Shown here in pieces: positions 26,820 to 35,510 of a stretch of 64,000 nt of DNA. The stretch spans positions 32,197 through 96,196 of the forward strand of contig DATKUB010000054.1 in the NCBI GenBank assembly GCA_035530875.1, in the 5' to 3' direction. The first letter of the stretch is position 1. Each line of letters opens with the position of its first letter. Below the pieces are notes generated by a model, which was given only the letters and a program-made list of their open reading frames with translations, had not been told where the DNA came from and did no database searches. This DNA comes from JANXYY01 sp035530875 (GTDB lineage: Bacteria; Actinomycetota; Actinomycetes; Nanopelagicales; Nanopelagicaceae). The position numbers were made by a program, and so were the translations under genes.

Positions 26820-27758
26820 TCAACGCCCTTTGAACTCATATCGACGAATAAGCGTTTCGTAATTTTCGTTCGCAAGTTCATCTAGGTATGTAATATTTTC
26901 AGAATTGGACTTCGATTGACGCGGAGTTTTAGGCTGCAAATCGATGGTTGAAAAGTCCAAATCATCCTTATTAGTTACAAATTCTAGAACTTTGATCATA
27001 TTCGAATCAGCAAATAGGTCCGAATAATCAATGTCTAGCAATGGACATTCGAACTTTTCAGTAAGAGCAACAATCTTGGCGTAGTGCTCTTCTGCCCACC
27101 TCTGATTTACGCGTAACTCGGCCGAAGTGATTTCAATTTCCACATCGCCGTTGGCGATATTGATCCAGTGCCCTGATTTCACCGCTCTTTTGTGCGAAAT
27201 GAGGCGATCTAGGTGGTTTCTTCGGATATAGATGACCCGGGGTCTAAATTCGGAGAAAATACTCTCAACTATCTCGTCGCTGAGGTGCGTCGGAAACAAC
27301 TTGGCGATGTGACTGCCCGGCGTCGCAAGCATTGCTCTGATAACTTTTAACGGATCAATTGAGGAGAGCTCAAAACGCTTGTCTAATAAACTTCCACGTA
27401 ATTTCTGACCTCGAAAATGGAGGAAGTAACGGAGACCGAAAAAGGGATACCACCGCTCTAGTTTCCTTATCTCCTTACTCCAAACGTTAAATCCAAACAT
27501 CTCCCCGTAGTAGGTCGTACCGATACCGTCTTGCGACACCACGCTCCCAAGGGCATGTGTCCCTGAGCGGGGATTAGAGGCGATCAGTACCAACCTGCCG
27601 TAATCGACAGCATTTGAGGGCGGAACGTGATTTCCTCTTTTGCCGAGCAAGCCTGAGGCTGCATTGACAACCGATCTCTGAGAGACGCGAAAAGTTCGAG
27701 CGACCTCTTTAGGAGAAAGCATGCTAACAACTTCCTTAAAACTCCAGGCGTTTAGCAT
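26820..27758 (-). CDS. Sulfotransferase-like protein, second type
   Basis: 312 residues. The PSB loop LVLIASNPRSGTHALGSVV is near residues 56-74 and RVIYIRRNHLDRLISHKRAVKSGHW is the 3'-PB equivalent. This pattern resembles Stf0-like or LPS-type sulfotransferases more than the neighbour's. The N-terminal MLNAWSFKEVVSMLSPKEVARTFRVSQRSVVN has a helix-turn-helix-like look but is probably just an extension. The ATG at 27758 has AAGGA upstream; an alternative start is 36 bases later. Possible partner in decorating the same surface polymer. Confidence 0.7.
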   Translation of the reverse strand: MLNAWSFKEVVSMLSPKEVARTFRVSQRSVVNAASGLLGKRGNHVPPSNAVDYGRLVLIASNPRSGTHALGSVVSQDGIGTTYYGEMFGFNVWSKEIRKLERWYPFFGLRYFLHFRGQKLRGSLLDKRFELSSIDPLKVIRAMLATPGSHIAKLFPTHLSDEIVESIFSEFRPRVIYIRRNHLDRLISHKRAVKSGHWINIANGDVEIEITSAELRVNQRWAEEHYAKIVALTEKFECPLLDIDYSDLFADSNMIKVLEFVTNKDDLDFSTIDLQPKTPRQSKSNSENITYLDELANENYETLIRRYEFKGR

Positions 27759-27913
27759 TTCGCATCCTTATCATCGATTGACGGGCGATTTCGGATGCAG
27801 TTTACCTATAGAACTCCCAGAAATTGGCAGAACTCCCAGGAATTGCGGCACCACATCTTCACAATAAGTTTCAGGAGTTCAAACCAGCAGAACTTGACTC
27901 GCCTAAATGCGCT

Positions 27914-27954
27914 AGGGGCTTGAGGTTAAGAACTACTCTTAACCTCAAGCCCCT
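27914..27954. terminator. Perfect 18-bp inverted repeat between pstS' and sulfotransferase gene
   Basis: 27914-27931 pairs perfectly with 27937-27954 around a five-base loop. No clear T tract follows on either strand, so it may be a Rho-independent-like stem, an RNA-stabilising 3' structure for the pst transcript, or a protein-binding palindrome. It lies 46 bases past the pstS' stop on the minus strand. Confidence 0.6.
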
Positions 27955-27999
27955 GGCTGACACCAAATGAACGTTTGATTTTTTCTTACTAGTCAAGAA

Positions 28000-29211
28000 C
28001 TACTTTATGACCGCAATCTGAGCCTTTGCTATGTCGGCCAATTTGCCAACGACGGGAATGTATCCCTTGGCTAGCGCATGGTTCGTTGCACAGGTGGTGA
28101 GGATGTAAGTAAAGAAATCCTTCACCACCGCTTGCTTGGCAGCGGACTTGCCCGAGGTGTACGCAAGCCCATAAGAGAAGGATGAGATTGGGTAAGCGCC
28201 AGAGGCAGTTGTCAACGGATTGACCGTCACAGTTCCCTTATCCCCGGCAGTCAGGTCGTTGAGGAAGGAAGCCGCACCATCTGGCGTCGGTTGCACGTAC
28301 TGCCCAGCGCCATTCTCCACACTGACAACACCTAAATGACGCTCAGTTGCATACGAGACTTCAGAGTAACCAATTGAACCATCCTTCATTGCGATGCCAT
28401 TTGATACACCATCGGATCCGTTGGCTCCCTGGAAAGTGCCAGCCGGAATATCGCCTGGGAAAGCTGAGGTGAAGGTCTGGTTGCCGGCAGAGCCCGGCTT
28501 ATTCCAAATTTGCGGCGCAACTTTAGTTAGCCAGTTCGTAACAATCCCAGTCGTTCCTGATTTGTCAGAGCGATACCAAACTGTAATCGGGAGAGTTGGT
28601 AACTTCCCAGCTACAACCTTGCTTCTGACTTTGAGAACTATGGGCTTGCCCTTCTTGTCTTTGACGGTAACTCTCTTGGTACGGGTCTTAATCTTGCCTT
28701 TTACCTTGACCTTGAACTTCACTTTCTTGGTCTTGTAAACCGGTACTTTGATAGTCGTGTTGTTCTCGGCGACAATGGCAGGATCATTCCATCTGGTGAT
28801 CTTCCCGGCAAAGATCGAAGCCAAGGTGTTCTTGCTCAGATTTAGAGTCCCTTTGAAACCCGATAGTTGGTATTCAATTGCCACTGGAAATGCGACGTTT
28901 GGCACGTGAACAAAAGCTGCGGGCTGACTCTCCGAGCTTCCGTAAGCAGCATCAGACCAGGCGAAGTCCACCGTGCCTGAGGTAAAGGCCGAGCGACCAG
29001 CGCCGGATCCGCCACCTGCATAGTTGACCGTATTACCAGTTGCTTTCTGATAGTCAGGAATGCATACATCAAGCAGGTTCTTTACGGCTGTTGATCCCGA
29101 TCCATTTATGGTTATGCCCGACGCAGTTGCCGGTGCAATCGTCATACCGATCGAGAGTGCAGAAGCGATGATTGCTGATGTAGCGAACATCAGCCTTTTG
29201 CGCGTTTTCAT
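28000..29211 (-). CDS. pstS: Phosphate-binding protein PstS, second copy with Lys-rich insertion
   Basis: 403 residues, a clear paralogue of the neighbouring PstS. SGSTAVKNLLD, NYAGGGSGAGR, DFAWSDAAYG, VWYRSDKSGTTGIVTNWL and the C-terminal half are nearly the same in both. Two differences stand out. The signal peptide ends in APATASG without a lipobox Cys, so this copy is probably secreted rather than lipid-anchored. After DPAIVAENN there is an insertion of about 45 residues, extremely rich in Lys (KTKKVKFKVKVKGKIKTRTK and onward), absent from the other copy. The GGAGGTAAT ribosome site matches that of the other copy, as expected of a tandem duplication. Confidence 0.9.
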   Translation of the reverse strand: MKTRKRLMFATSAIIASALSIGMTIAPATASGITINGSGSTAVKNLLDVCIPDYQKATGNTVNYAGGGSGAGRSAFTSGTVDFAWSDAAYGSSESQPAAFVHVPNVAFPVAIEYQLSGFKGTLNLSKNTLASIFAGKITRWNDPAIVAENNTTIKVPVYKTKKVKFKVKVKGKIKTRTKRVTVKDKKGKPIVLKVRSKVVAGKLPTLPITVWYRSDKSGTTGIVTNWLTKVAPQIWNKPGSAGNQTFTSAFPGDIPAGTFQGANGSDGVSNGIAMKDGSIGYSEVSYATERHLGVVSVENGAGQYVQPTPDGAASFLNDLTAGDKGTVTVNPLTTASGAYPISSFSYGLAYTSGKSAAKQAVVKDFFTYILTTCATNHALAKGYIPVVGKLADIAKAQIAVIK

Positions 29212-29338
29212 TCAGATTACCTCCGGAGAGTGGGATTGCTTACAGCCCAAAGGTATGAAATGAATAAGTACGCGTGAGGGTTCGAGGAGGAACAGGAACC
29301 GAGGATCAGATGAACAATCGGTAAATCAGATTCAATTG

Positions 29339-30430
29339 CTAGTGAATCTGATCGATGTTCTGTTTCGCTATCTCAGCGAGTTTGCCAATGACTGGCACGT
29401 AGCCCTTGTCTAGAGCGTGATTAGTGGCGCAGGTAGTGAGTACATATGTAAAGAAATCTTTTACAGCAGCCTGCTTCGCCGCATCTTTTCCACTGCCCCC
29501 CGTGTACGCCAAGCCATATGAGAACGATGAAATCGGGTATGCGCCAGATGCGGTTGTCAAAGGGTTGAGAGTGACCGTGCCCTTATCGCCTGCGGTGAGA
29601 TCATTTAGAAATGCCGCAGCACCAGCCGATGTCGGCGCAACATATTCTCCGGCACCATTTTGCACGCTAGCCACGCCTAGATGCCGATCCGTTGCGTAAG
29701 AGACCTCGGAATAGCCAATCGACCCATCTTTCGAAGCGATGCCATTTGAAACGCCATCAGAACCACTGGCGCCTTGAAAAGTCCCCGCCGGAATATCTCC
29801 TGGAAAGGCCGAGGTGAAGGTCTGATTGCCTTGAGAACCGGGCTTGTTCCAGATTGATGGCGCGACGACGGTCAACCAGTTAGTGACAATTCCCGTCGTT
29901 CCAGACTTATCCGACCGATACCAGACGGTGATTGGTGTTGCTGGCAGGACTGCATTGTTATTGTCCGCGACAATCGCCGGGTCATTCCACATCTTTATCT
30001 GCCCGGCGAAGATTTTGGCAGCCGTAGTCCTACCCAGATTCAAAGTCCCCTTGAATCCAGCGAGCTTGTACTCGATCGCAACCGGGAAAGCAACGTTAGG
30101 AACATGGACAAAATCTGCTGGTTGGCTCTCTGTGGTGCCATAGGCAGCATCAGACCAGGCGAAATCTACAGTTCCGGCAGTGAAGGCCGCGCGGCCCGCC
30201 CCTGAACCGCCACCGGCATAGTTGACGGTCGTTCCAGTCGCCTTCTGGTAATCAGGGATACAGGCATCTAGTAGGTTCTTAACCGCCGTAGACCCCGAAC
30301 CGCTAATTGTCACTTTTCCACTCGCGCTTGAACTTGAGTTGGAACTGGAACTCGAACAAGCAGCGAGCCCAGTTGCGACAACGCCAACTATCGCCACTAT
30401 CGCGATCATGGGCAATTTGCGGACCTTCAT
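29339..30430 (-). CDS. pstS: Phosphate ABC transporter substrate-binding lipoprotein PstS
   Basis: 363 residues with a lipobox signal peptide (GLAAC at residues 21-25) and a Ser-rich linker. It binds inorganic phosphate outside the membrane and passes it to PstC/PstA. SGSGSTAVKNLLDACIPDY, GGGSGAGR and SDKSGTTG are the phosphate-contact regions. GGAGG precedes the ATG. It is fourth in the order pstC-A-B-S-S'; placing the binding protein after the ATPase is unusual compared with pstSCAB in Streptomyces. Confidence 0.95.
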   Translation of the reverse strand: MKVRKLPMIAIVAIVGVVATGLAACSSSSSNSSSSASGKVTISGSGSTAVKNLLDACIPDYQKATGTTVNYAGGGSGAGRAAFTAGTVDFAWSDAAYGTTESQPADFVHVPNVAFPVAIEYKLAGFKGTLNLGRTTAAKIFAGQIKMWNDPAIVADNNNAVLPATPITVWYRSDKSGTTGIVTNWLTVVAPSIWNKPGSQGNQTFTSAFPGDIPAGTFQGASGSDGVSNGIASKDGSIGYSEVSYATDRHLGVASVQNGAGEYVAPTSAGAAAFLNDLTAGDKGTVTLNPLTTASGAYPISSFSYGLAYTGGSGKDAAKQAAVKDFFTYVLTTCATNHALDKGYVPVIGKLAEIAKQNIDQIH

Positions 30431-30475
30431 CTGTATTACCTCCGTGGTATGTCTCTTGGATATTGAGTAAATCGA

Positions 30476-31375
30476 CTAGCCGAACCGACCAGTTACATAT
30501 GCTTCAGTTCGAGGATCCTTCGGACGAGAAAATATTTCGCGCGTTGGTGCAAATTCGATAAGACGGCCTGGCCCATCTTCACTCAGAAAGAATCCCGTGT
30601 AGTCGGACACTCGTGCAGCTTGCTGCATGTTATGTGTCACGATCACAACAATGACGCTTTCAGCCAAGTGGCGGATCGTCTCTTCGATCCGAAGAGTTGA
30701 ACCGGGGTCTAGTGCCGAACACGGCTCATCCATTAAAAGCACCTCAGGTGAGACCGCCAGGGCGCGGGCAATGCAGAGACGCTGCTGCTGCCCACCTGAG
30801 AGCGAACCACCGTGGGCACTGAGACGATCTTTGACTTCATTCCAAAGTCCGGCACGAGTGAGGCACTCTTCCATTAGATCGCTCTTGTTTGAGTGCTTGA
30901 GTTGGGCCAATTTAAGTCCAGAAAGAACATTTTCGCCAATGGTCATCGACGGAAATGGATTGGGCTTTTGGAAAACCATTCCGATCTTGAGACGGATTTT
31001 TGTGACGTCGGTTCCCTGCTCATATATATCGACGCCATCAAGAAGAACCTCCCCCGCCATCGCGGCAGTGGGGATAAATTCATGCATCCGATTAAGCGTG
31101 CGAAGGAATGTTGACTTACCGCAACCCGATGGACCAATCAATGCGGTTACCGTTCCCGCAGAGAACGCCAGATTAATGTCTGATAGAACATGATTAGCGC
31201 CAAACCAGGCATGAACTCCTCGTGCCTCTAGATCAGCTCCAGCATTCCTCACATTCGCGGGGATACGAACTGCCCGATTGGCAACTGCCGCCAGCGATGA
31301 CACTAGGGATCCCTCATTGGGTTCGGCGGCCACATCGTCCCCTTCATTGCGGTTTATATTAATTAGGTTACTCAT
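30476..31375 (-). CDS. pstB: Phosphate ABC transporter ATP-binding protein PstB
   Basis: 299 residues. Walker A is GPSGCGKST at 81-89, the signature is LSGGQQQRL, Walker B is VLLMDEPCSALDPGST, and VTHNMQQAARVSDY is the H-loop region typical of PstB. There is an N-terminal extension of about 45 residues before the ABC domain. The ATG overlaps the pstA TGA (ATGA). Confidence 0.96.
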   Translation of the reverse strand: MSNLININRNEGDDVAAEPNEGSLVSSLAAVANRAVRIPANVRNAGADLEARGVHAWFGANHVLSDINLAFSAGTVTALIGPSGCGKSTFLRTLNRMHEFIPTAAMAGEVLLDGVDIYEQGTDVTKIRLKIGMVFQKPNPFPSMTIGENVLSGLKLAQLKHSNKSDLMEECLTRAGLWNEVKDRLSAHGGSLSGGQQQRLCIARALAVSPEVLLMDEPCSALDPGSTLRIEETIRHLAESVIVVIVTHNMQQAARVSDYTGFFLSEDGPGRLIEFAPTREIFSRPKDPRTEAYVTGRFG

Positions 31376-32433
31376 GACTTGGATTTACCACCTACGACTC
31401 GGGCAAACGTAAATAAGACGGTGATCATTGCTAGCAGCACCAGAGAGCCAGTCCAAGCCCGCGCGATAGCCACATTGAGCCCCGACTGGAGAAGTTGGAA
31501 AACATAAAGCGGTAGCGCAGACATCGGTCCAGAAAATGGGTTGAAGTGCTTTGCAGTAGTTCCGAAAATCGTCAACAGAAGCGGTGCGGTCTCACCCGCA
31601 ATCCGAGCGATTCCCAACACGGTTGCCGTTATCAAGCCACTACGCGCAGCAGGCAATACGACCATGACCACAGTGCGCCATTGTGTGCCGCCCAGCGCCA
31701 CACCTGCTTCGCGCAGGTCATTGGGAACCAAGCGCAATACTTCCTCAGCGGTCCGCGCCACGGTCGGTAGCATGAGTATCGATAACGCAACCGCACCAGA
31801 AAATCCGGAGAATCCGCCATGCCCACCCACAATCCAGACGGCGTACACGAACAGGCCGGCGACGATTGAGGGCACGCCACTCATTGCCTGCACAAGAAAG
31901 CGGACTAGTCCTTCGGCGCGGCCTTTGATTTCGGTGAGATAAAGTCCGGTGAGCACACCAATGGGCACGCTGATGGCAGTAGCAAGCAAGATCAACACAA
32001 TCGTGCCAAGGATGGCGTGCAGCGCACCGCCTTGATTAAAAGGAGCATCCGGTTGAGTAGCTGCCATGTCTTGGGTAAAGGTGTTAATCCGGAGCGCGTG
32101 TACGCCACGTGAAATGACAGTAATAACCACGCTGAAGAGCGGAAGAGCAACAAGAGCTACGGAGAGATAAACAAATGAGGATGCCAACGCATTTCCCATC
32201 GCACTTATCCCGCGCCGGCGAAAAGCTATGACCATTGACCCAGCCATCGAGTAAAGGGTGAACAAGGAAAGGAGGGCAATTTTGCCTCTTAGCCCGGTTA
32301 GCGAAACGGTGACTTCGGAAACCGCGAGAGCAAGAACGAACACGACCAAGTCTGGAATGAACTGGCGTGGAGACTTCTGCCACGGCCTACCTGGAGATGG
32401 ATCCAGAATTTGGGTCGACGTAGATTGGGCCAT
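31372..32433 (-). CDS. pstA: Phosphate ABC transporter permease PstA
   Basis: 353 residues with about eight hydrophobic segments. The first two form an N-terminal pair before the core permease. The EAA-type loop (LVPNDLREAGVALGGTQWRTVVMVVLPAARSGL) contacts PstB. The ATG directly abuts the pstC TAA. Confidence 0.95.
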   Translation of the reverse strand: MAQSTSTQILDPSPGRPWQKSPRQFIPDLVVFVLALAVSEVTVSLTGLRGKIALLSLFTLYSMAGSMVIAFRRRGISAMGNALASSFVYLSVALVALPLFSVVITVISRGVHALRINTFTQDMAATQPDAPFNQGGALHAILGTIVLILLATAISVPIGVLTGLYLTEIKGRAEGLVRFLVQAMSGVPSIVAGLFVYAVWIVGGHGGFSGFSGAVALSILMLPTVARTAEEVLRLVPNDLREAGVALGGTQWRTVVMVVLPAARSGLITATVLGIARIAGETAPLLLTIFGTTAKHFNPFSGPMSALPLYVFQLLQSGLNVAIARAWTGSLVLLAMITVLFTFARVVGGKSKS

Positions 32434-33435
32434 TTAGTGCCCCGTCCTTGAAGTCCGTCGAACAATCAAATTTGCAATGAAGTTAACAAGCAGGGTCAGC
32501 ACAAACAGGGCTAAGCCAGCAGCCATTAAGCCTTTCAATTCGAAAGGAGAGGCTTCGCCGAACTTATTGACGATCATCGAAGCAATTGACCCGCCGGAGG
32601 AGAAGAGGATATGAAAATTGGGTTTATACGCCAGGTTCAACACTAGGTAGACGGCTACGGTCTCGCCCATCGCTCGACCTAGCCCCAGCATTGCTCCACC
32701 CGCGATCCCACTTGATCCGAAGGGAAGCACAACGGCACGAATCATCGACCAGCGGGTGGCGCCAAGCGCATATGCCGCCTGGATGCGATCAAGCGGAACC
32801 TGAGCAAAAACTTCTCTAGTAATCGCAGTAATGATTGGAATGATCATTACTGCGAGCACTAAGCCAGCGATAAACGGCGAGCGCTCAAAAATTGGCATTG
32901 GAACATTGAAAATTGGAATCCAACCAAGATATCTATTTAGCAGTCGCGCCCAATAAACAGCGTGCGGCATCAGCACGAAAAAGCCCCAAAGCCCATATAC
33001 CACTGAGGGAATTGCGGCCATGAGGTCGACTAGAATTGTTAGCGGTTTTCGTAGCCAATTAGGCGAATAGTAAGTAAGGAAGAGCGCAGACCCAACGGCA
33101 ATCGGCAGCGCGATGAAAAGCCCGACAAGCGAGATGACAACCGTTCCGATGAGCATGGCTCCAATGCCAAGCGACGGCTGGACGCCCGCATCGGGGTTCC
33201 CGCCATCCCAGCTGAAATTCGTGATGAAGTGCAACCCGAATGTTCGGAAAATTTCAAAGCCTCGATAGGCAAGAAAAGCGGTAATCAACCCCAGAATGAC
33301 AAGAGAGGTAAAACCACCGCCAGTTACAACAATCCGAAAGACTCGATCCGAAAATCGCGGCACAGTCGTGACCTCGCGCCTAATGGGTTCAGAAATAGAA
33401 CGAGTCTGCTCGCCGTGAACTGAACCATTCGACAC
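32434..33435 (-). CDS. pstC: Phosphate ABC transporter permease PstC
   Basis: 333 residues if read from the GTG at 33435. Six or so transmembrane segments, with the EAA loop at VPLDRIQAAYALGATRWSMIRAVVLPFGSSG and LGRAMGETVAVYLVL after it. The open frame runs up to a TTG at 33465, but that start would sit within a few bases of the predicted -10 box (33466-33471), so I prefer the internal GTG, which leaves a leader of about two dozen bases. No good Shine-Dalgarno is visible. First gene of the pst operon. Confidence 0.88.
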   Translation of the reverse strand: MSNGSVHGEQTRSISEPIRREVTTVPRFSDRVFRIVVTGGGFTSLVILGLITAFLAYRGFEIFRTFGLHFITNFSWDGGNPDAGVQPSLGIGAMLIGTVVISLVGLFIALPIAVGSALFLTYYSPNWLRKPLTILVDLMAAIPSVVYGLWGFFVLMPHAVYWARLLNRYLGWIPIFNVPMPIFERSPFIAGLVLAVMIIPIITAITREVFAQVPLDRIQAAYALGATRWSMIRAVVLPFGSSGIAGGAMLGLGRAMGETVAVYLVLNLAYKPNFHILFSSGGSIASMIVNKFGEASPFELKGLMAAGLALFVLTLLVNFIANLIVRRTSRTGH

Positions 33436-33450
33436 GATCAAATCGTGTCG
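33430..33450 (-). promoter_or_regulatory. Nine-bp inverted repeat across the pstC start
   Basis: CGACACGAT and ATCGTGTCG (33430-33438, 33442-33450) flank a three-base centre and include the proposed GTG start codon. In the mRNA this would fold into a hairpin over the start; in DNA it would be a symmetric operator. Either would add a layer to the PHO-box control. Confidence 0.45.
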
Positions 33451-33465
33451 TGAAAGGGCGCCCAA

Positions 33466-33507
33466 AGCATAGAGACAAGGTGTCTTTCAGGTGAACGGAA
33501 GTTGAAT
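33466..33507 (-). promoter_or_regulatory. PHO box (three 11-base units) and -10 box of the pst operon
   Basis: On the minus strand three directly repeated 11-base units follow without gaps: ATTCAACTTCC (33507-33497), GTTCACCTGAA (33496-33486), AGACACCTTGT (33485-33475). The middle one fits the Streptomyces PhoP unit (GTTCAYYYR core) best, and the others keep TCA or CACC. TATGCT at 33471-33466 can serve as -10. This predicts activation by a PhoP-type response regulator under phosphate limitation. Confidence 0.72.
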
Positions 33508-33583
33508 TCCCTGTCATGCCTCTAGGCTTGGCGTTTAAGACGCAAACTAGAGGGCAGGAACTCCCATTTACCGCTCAAGAATA

Positions 33584-34765
33584 GTGCAATTGCTGGCCTT
33601 AATGGCGGTCGCCGCAAGCCAGCGACCTGCGCTTACGAGCCTCCCACCCCAGATTCAGTCGATCCGCGCTGATCTGGGCCTCTCCCTCGCTGCCATTTCG
33701 CTGCTAACTGCTATCCCGCTGCTCTGCTTTGGCGTTTCAGCTCCACTTGGCGTCAGCCAGACGGCTCGAAGCAGATCGCCAGAAGTGGTTATCTTCTTTT
33801 TCCTCGTACTACTCACGCTCGCATCTGGAGTCAGAGTGCTGGCCGGCTGGCCCCTCTTATACTTCGGCACAATCGTCATGGGAATTGCAATCGCAGCGCT
33901 AAATGTGATTGTCCCAGTTGTGATAAAGCGTGATTTTCCTAAAAAAATTACGACCATCATGCCCATCTATACGGCGATCATGTCAATCTCCGCGACCCTT
34001 GGCGCTGCACTTAGTGTTCCTATTTCCAATGTGACTACGCACAATTGGCGAGGCGGTATTGGTTTCTTCGCACTACCCGGACTGCTAGCGATTGCCCTTT
34101 GGGCGCCTCGGGTCTATCACCGACGCCACGACGAAGTACCAAAATCAGTTGGACATCGAAACTTATCTAGATCTCTTCGACGGGATCCCATTGCTTGGGC
34201 TGTCACAATCTTCTTTGGAATTCAATCGGCCAACTTCTACTCAATCGTGGCATGGTTACCCAAAACCTTCATTGATTCTGGCTACAGTTCAGAGCGAGCA
34301 GGAGCAATGCTCGGGCTAGCAACAGCGATCAGTATTCCCGCTTCTCTCTTGCTCCCGATGCTCTTGGGCCGGGGTCTAGATCAACGGCGAGTGGTCATTG
34401 CTACCACCGGATTCAGCCTTGCTGGATTTCTAGGAATGAGTTTTTCACCGACAGCTGCGCCAATTCTCTGGGTGGTCATGATTGGCATCGGGCAAGCATC
34501 TTTCCCGGCATCCTTAGTCATGATGGCTCTTCGAGCGCGATCAAGCGCCGAGACTGCGCCTCTATCTGCAATGACCCAGGGATTTGGGTACTTAGTTTCC
34601 GCAATGGGACCAATTCTGGTCGGATTTATGTATCAGCACAGTGGCACCTGGACCCTCCCTTATGCGCTTATGGCGTTCGGCGTTGTGGTCCAATTCGGAT
34701 TCGGCATGAAGGCGGGGCGCCCTCGCCTCGGCGAAATTGATCATCGGGAGATATCTAATGTCTGA
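33584..34765 (+). CDS. MFS transporter, CynX/NimT type
   Basis: 393 residues with about twelve transmembrane helices. The opening ASQRPALTSLPPQIQSIRADLGLSLAAISLLTAIPLLCFG matches the CynX/NimT subgroup of the major facilitator superfamily, whose members move cyanate, nitroimidazoles or other small compounds; the substrate here is unknown. The GTG at 33584 lacks a ribosome site. An AGGA precedes an ATT codon 18 bases upstream in the same frame, so the true start may be there. Its end overlaps the orn start by eight bases. Confidence 0.82.
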   Translation: MQLLALMAVAASQRPALTSLPPQIQSIRADLGLSLAAISLLTAIPLLCFGVSAPLGVSQTARSRSPEVVIFFFLVLLTLASGVRVLAGWPLLYFGTIVMGIAIAALNVIVPVVIKRDFPKKITTIMPIYTAIMSISATLGAALSVPISNVTTHNWRGGIGFFALPGLLAIALWAPRVYHRRHDEVPKSVGHRNLSRSLRRDPIAWAVTIFFGIQSANFYSIVAWLPKTFIDSGYSSERAGAMLGLATAISIPASLLLPMLLGRGLDQRRVVIATTGFSLAGFLGMSFSPTAAPILWVVMIGIGQASFPASLVMMALRARSSAETAPLSAMTQGFGYLVSAMGPILVGFMYQHSGTWTLPYALMAFGVVVQFGFGMKAGRPRLGEIDHREISNV

Positions 34766-35378
34766 AAAGCAGCATGACTTGATCGTCTGGATTGATTGCG
34801 AGATGACTGGCCTTGATATCGAAAATGACGCTCTCATCGAGATCGCAGTTCTCGTCACTGATAGCGAGTTAAATATCTTGGGCGATGGAGTAGACCTCGT
34901 TATCAAGCCGCCGCAGGCGGCCTTGGACCAGATGCCAGAGATTGTTCACCAGATGCATACGTCCTCCGGATTACTTGATGAACTCGATGGCGGGATCTCC
35001 CTACAAGAGGCAGAGGTCCTGGTTATGGAATACATCCATGCCTTCGTGCCAGATCCTCGTAAGGCGCCGCTAGCGGGCAACTCCGTAGGCACCGACCGGG
35101 CCTTCATCGCCCGCGATCTGCCGGCACTCGACCTGCACCTGCACTACCGGATAATCGACGTTTCCTCGATCAAGGAGTTGGCTCGCAGGTGGTATCCCCG
35201 CGCGTACTTTTCCAGCCCGAAGAAGCTCGGCAACCATCGAGCACTTGGCGATATCAAAGATTCCATCATTGAGTTGGCCTACTACCGCCGGGCGGTCTTT
35301 GTGCCTATGCCCGGACCCGATTCCGCAGCTCTTAGCCAAATCGCGGTGGAGTTCACGCCAGGGGCGTCTGAGCAGTAG
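34758..35378 (+). CDS. orn: Oligoribonuclease
   Basis: 206 residues, a DEDDh 3'-5' exonuclease that degrades 2-5-mers of RNA and pGpG to mononucleotides. Motif I is IVWIDCEMTGLD, motif II is PLAGNSVGTDRAFIARDLP, and motif III is NHRALGDIKDSI, with the catalytic His and Asp. I choose the ATG at 34758 (MSEKQHDL) with GGGAG upstream; the frame is open for seven more codons inside the MFS gene. tRNA-His follows 55 bases later, the same order as in many actinobacteria. Confidence 0.95.
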   Translation: MSEKQHDLIVWIDCEMTGLDIENDALIEIAVLVTDSELNILGDGVDLVIKPPQAALDQMPEIVHQMHTSSGLLDELDGGISLQEAEVLVMEYIHAFVPDPRKAPLAGNSVGTDRAFIARDLPALDLHLHYRIIDVSSIKELARRWYPRAYFSSPKKLGNHRALGDIKDSIIELAYYRRAVFVPMPGPDSAALSQIAVEFTPGASEQ

Positions 35379-35433
35379 ACTCCTGCCTGGCTAAGTGTGT
35401 GTTTGCGCGTAGCCAAGTAGTCGCAAGGCACAT

Positions 35434-35510
35434 GGTGGGTATAGCTCAGCAGGTAGAGCGCCGGGTTGTGGTCTCGGATGTCGCGGGTTCAAGTCCCGTT
35501 ACTCACCCCA
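35434..35510 (+). tRNA. tRNA-His (anticodon GTG)
   Basis: Acceptor GTGGGTA/TACTCAC with one wobble, an encoded extra G(-1) paired with C73, the anticodon arm CCGGG-TTGTGGT-CTCGG with anticodon GTG, and T-loop GTTCAAGTC. CCA is encoded. The 23 bases of its 3' end recur with two mismatches at 36993-37015. Confidence 0.93.
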
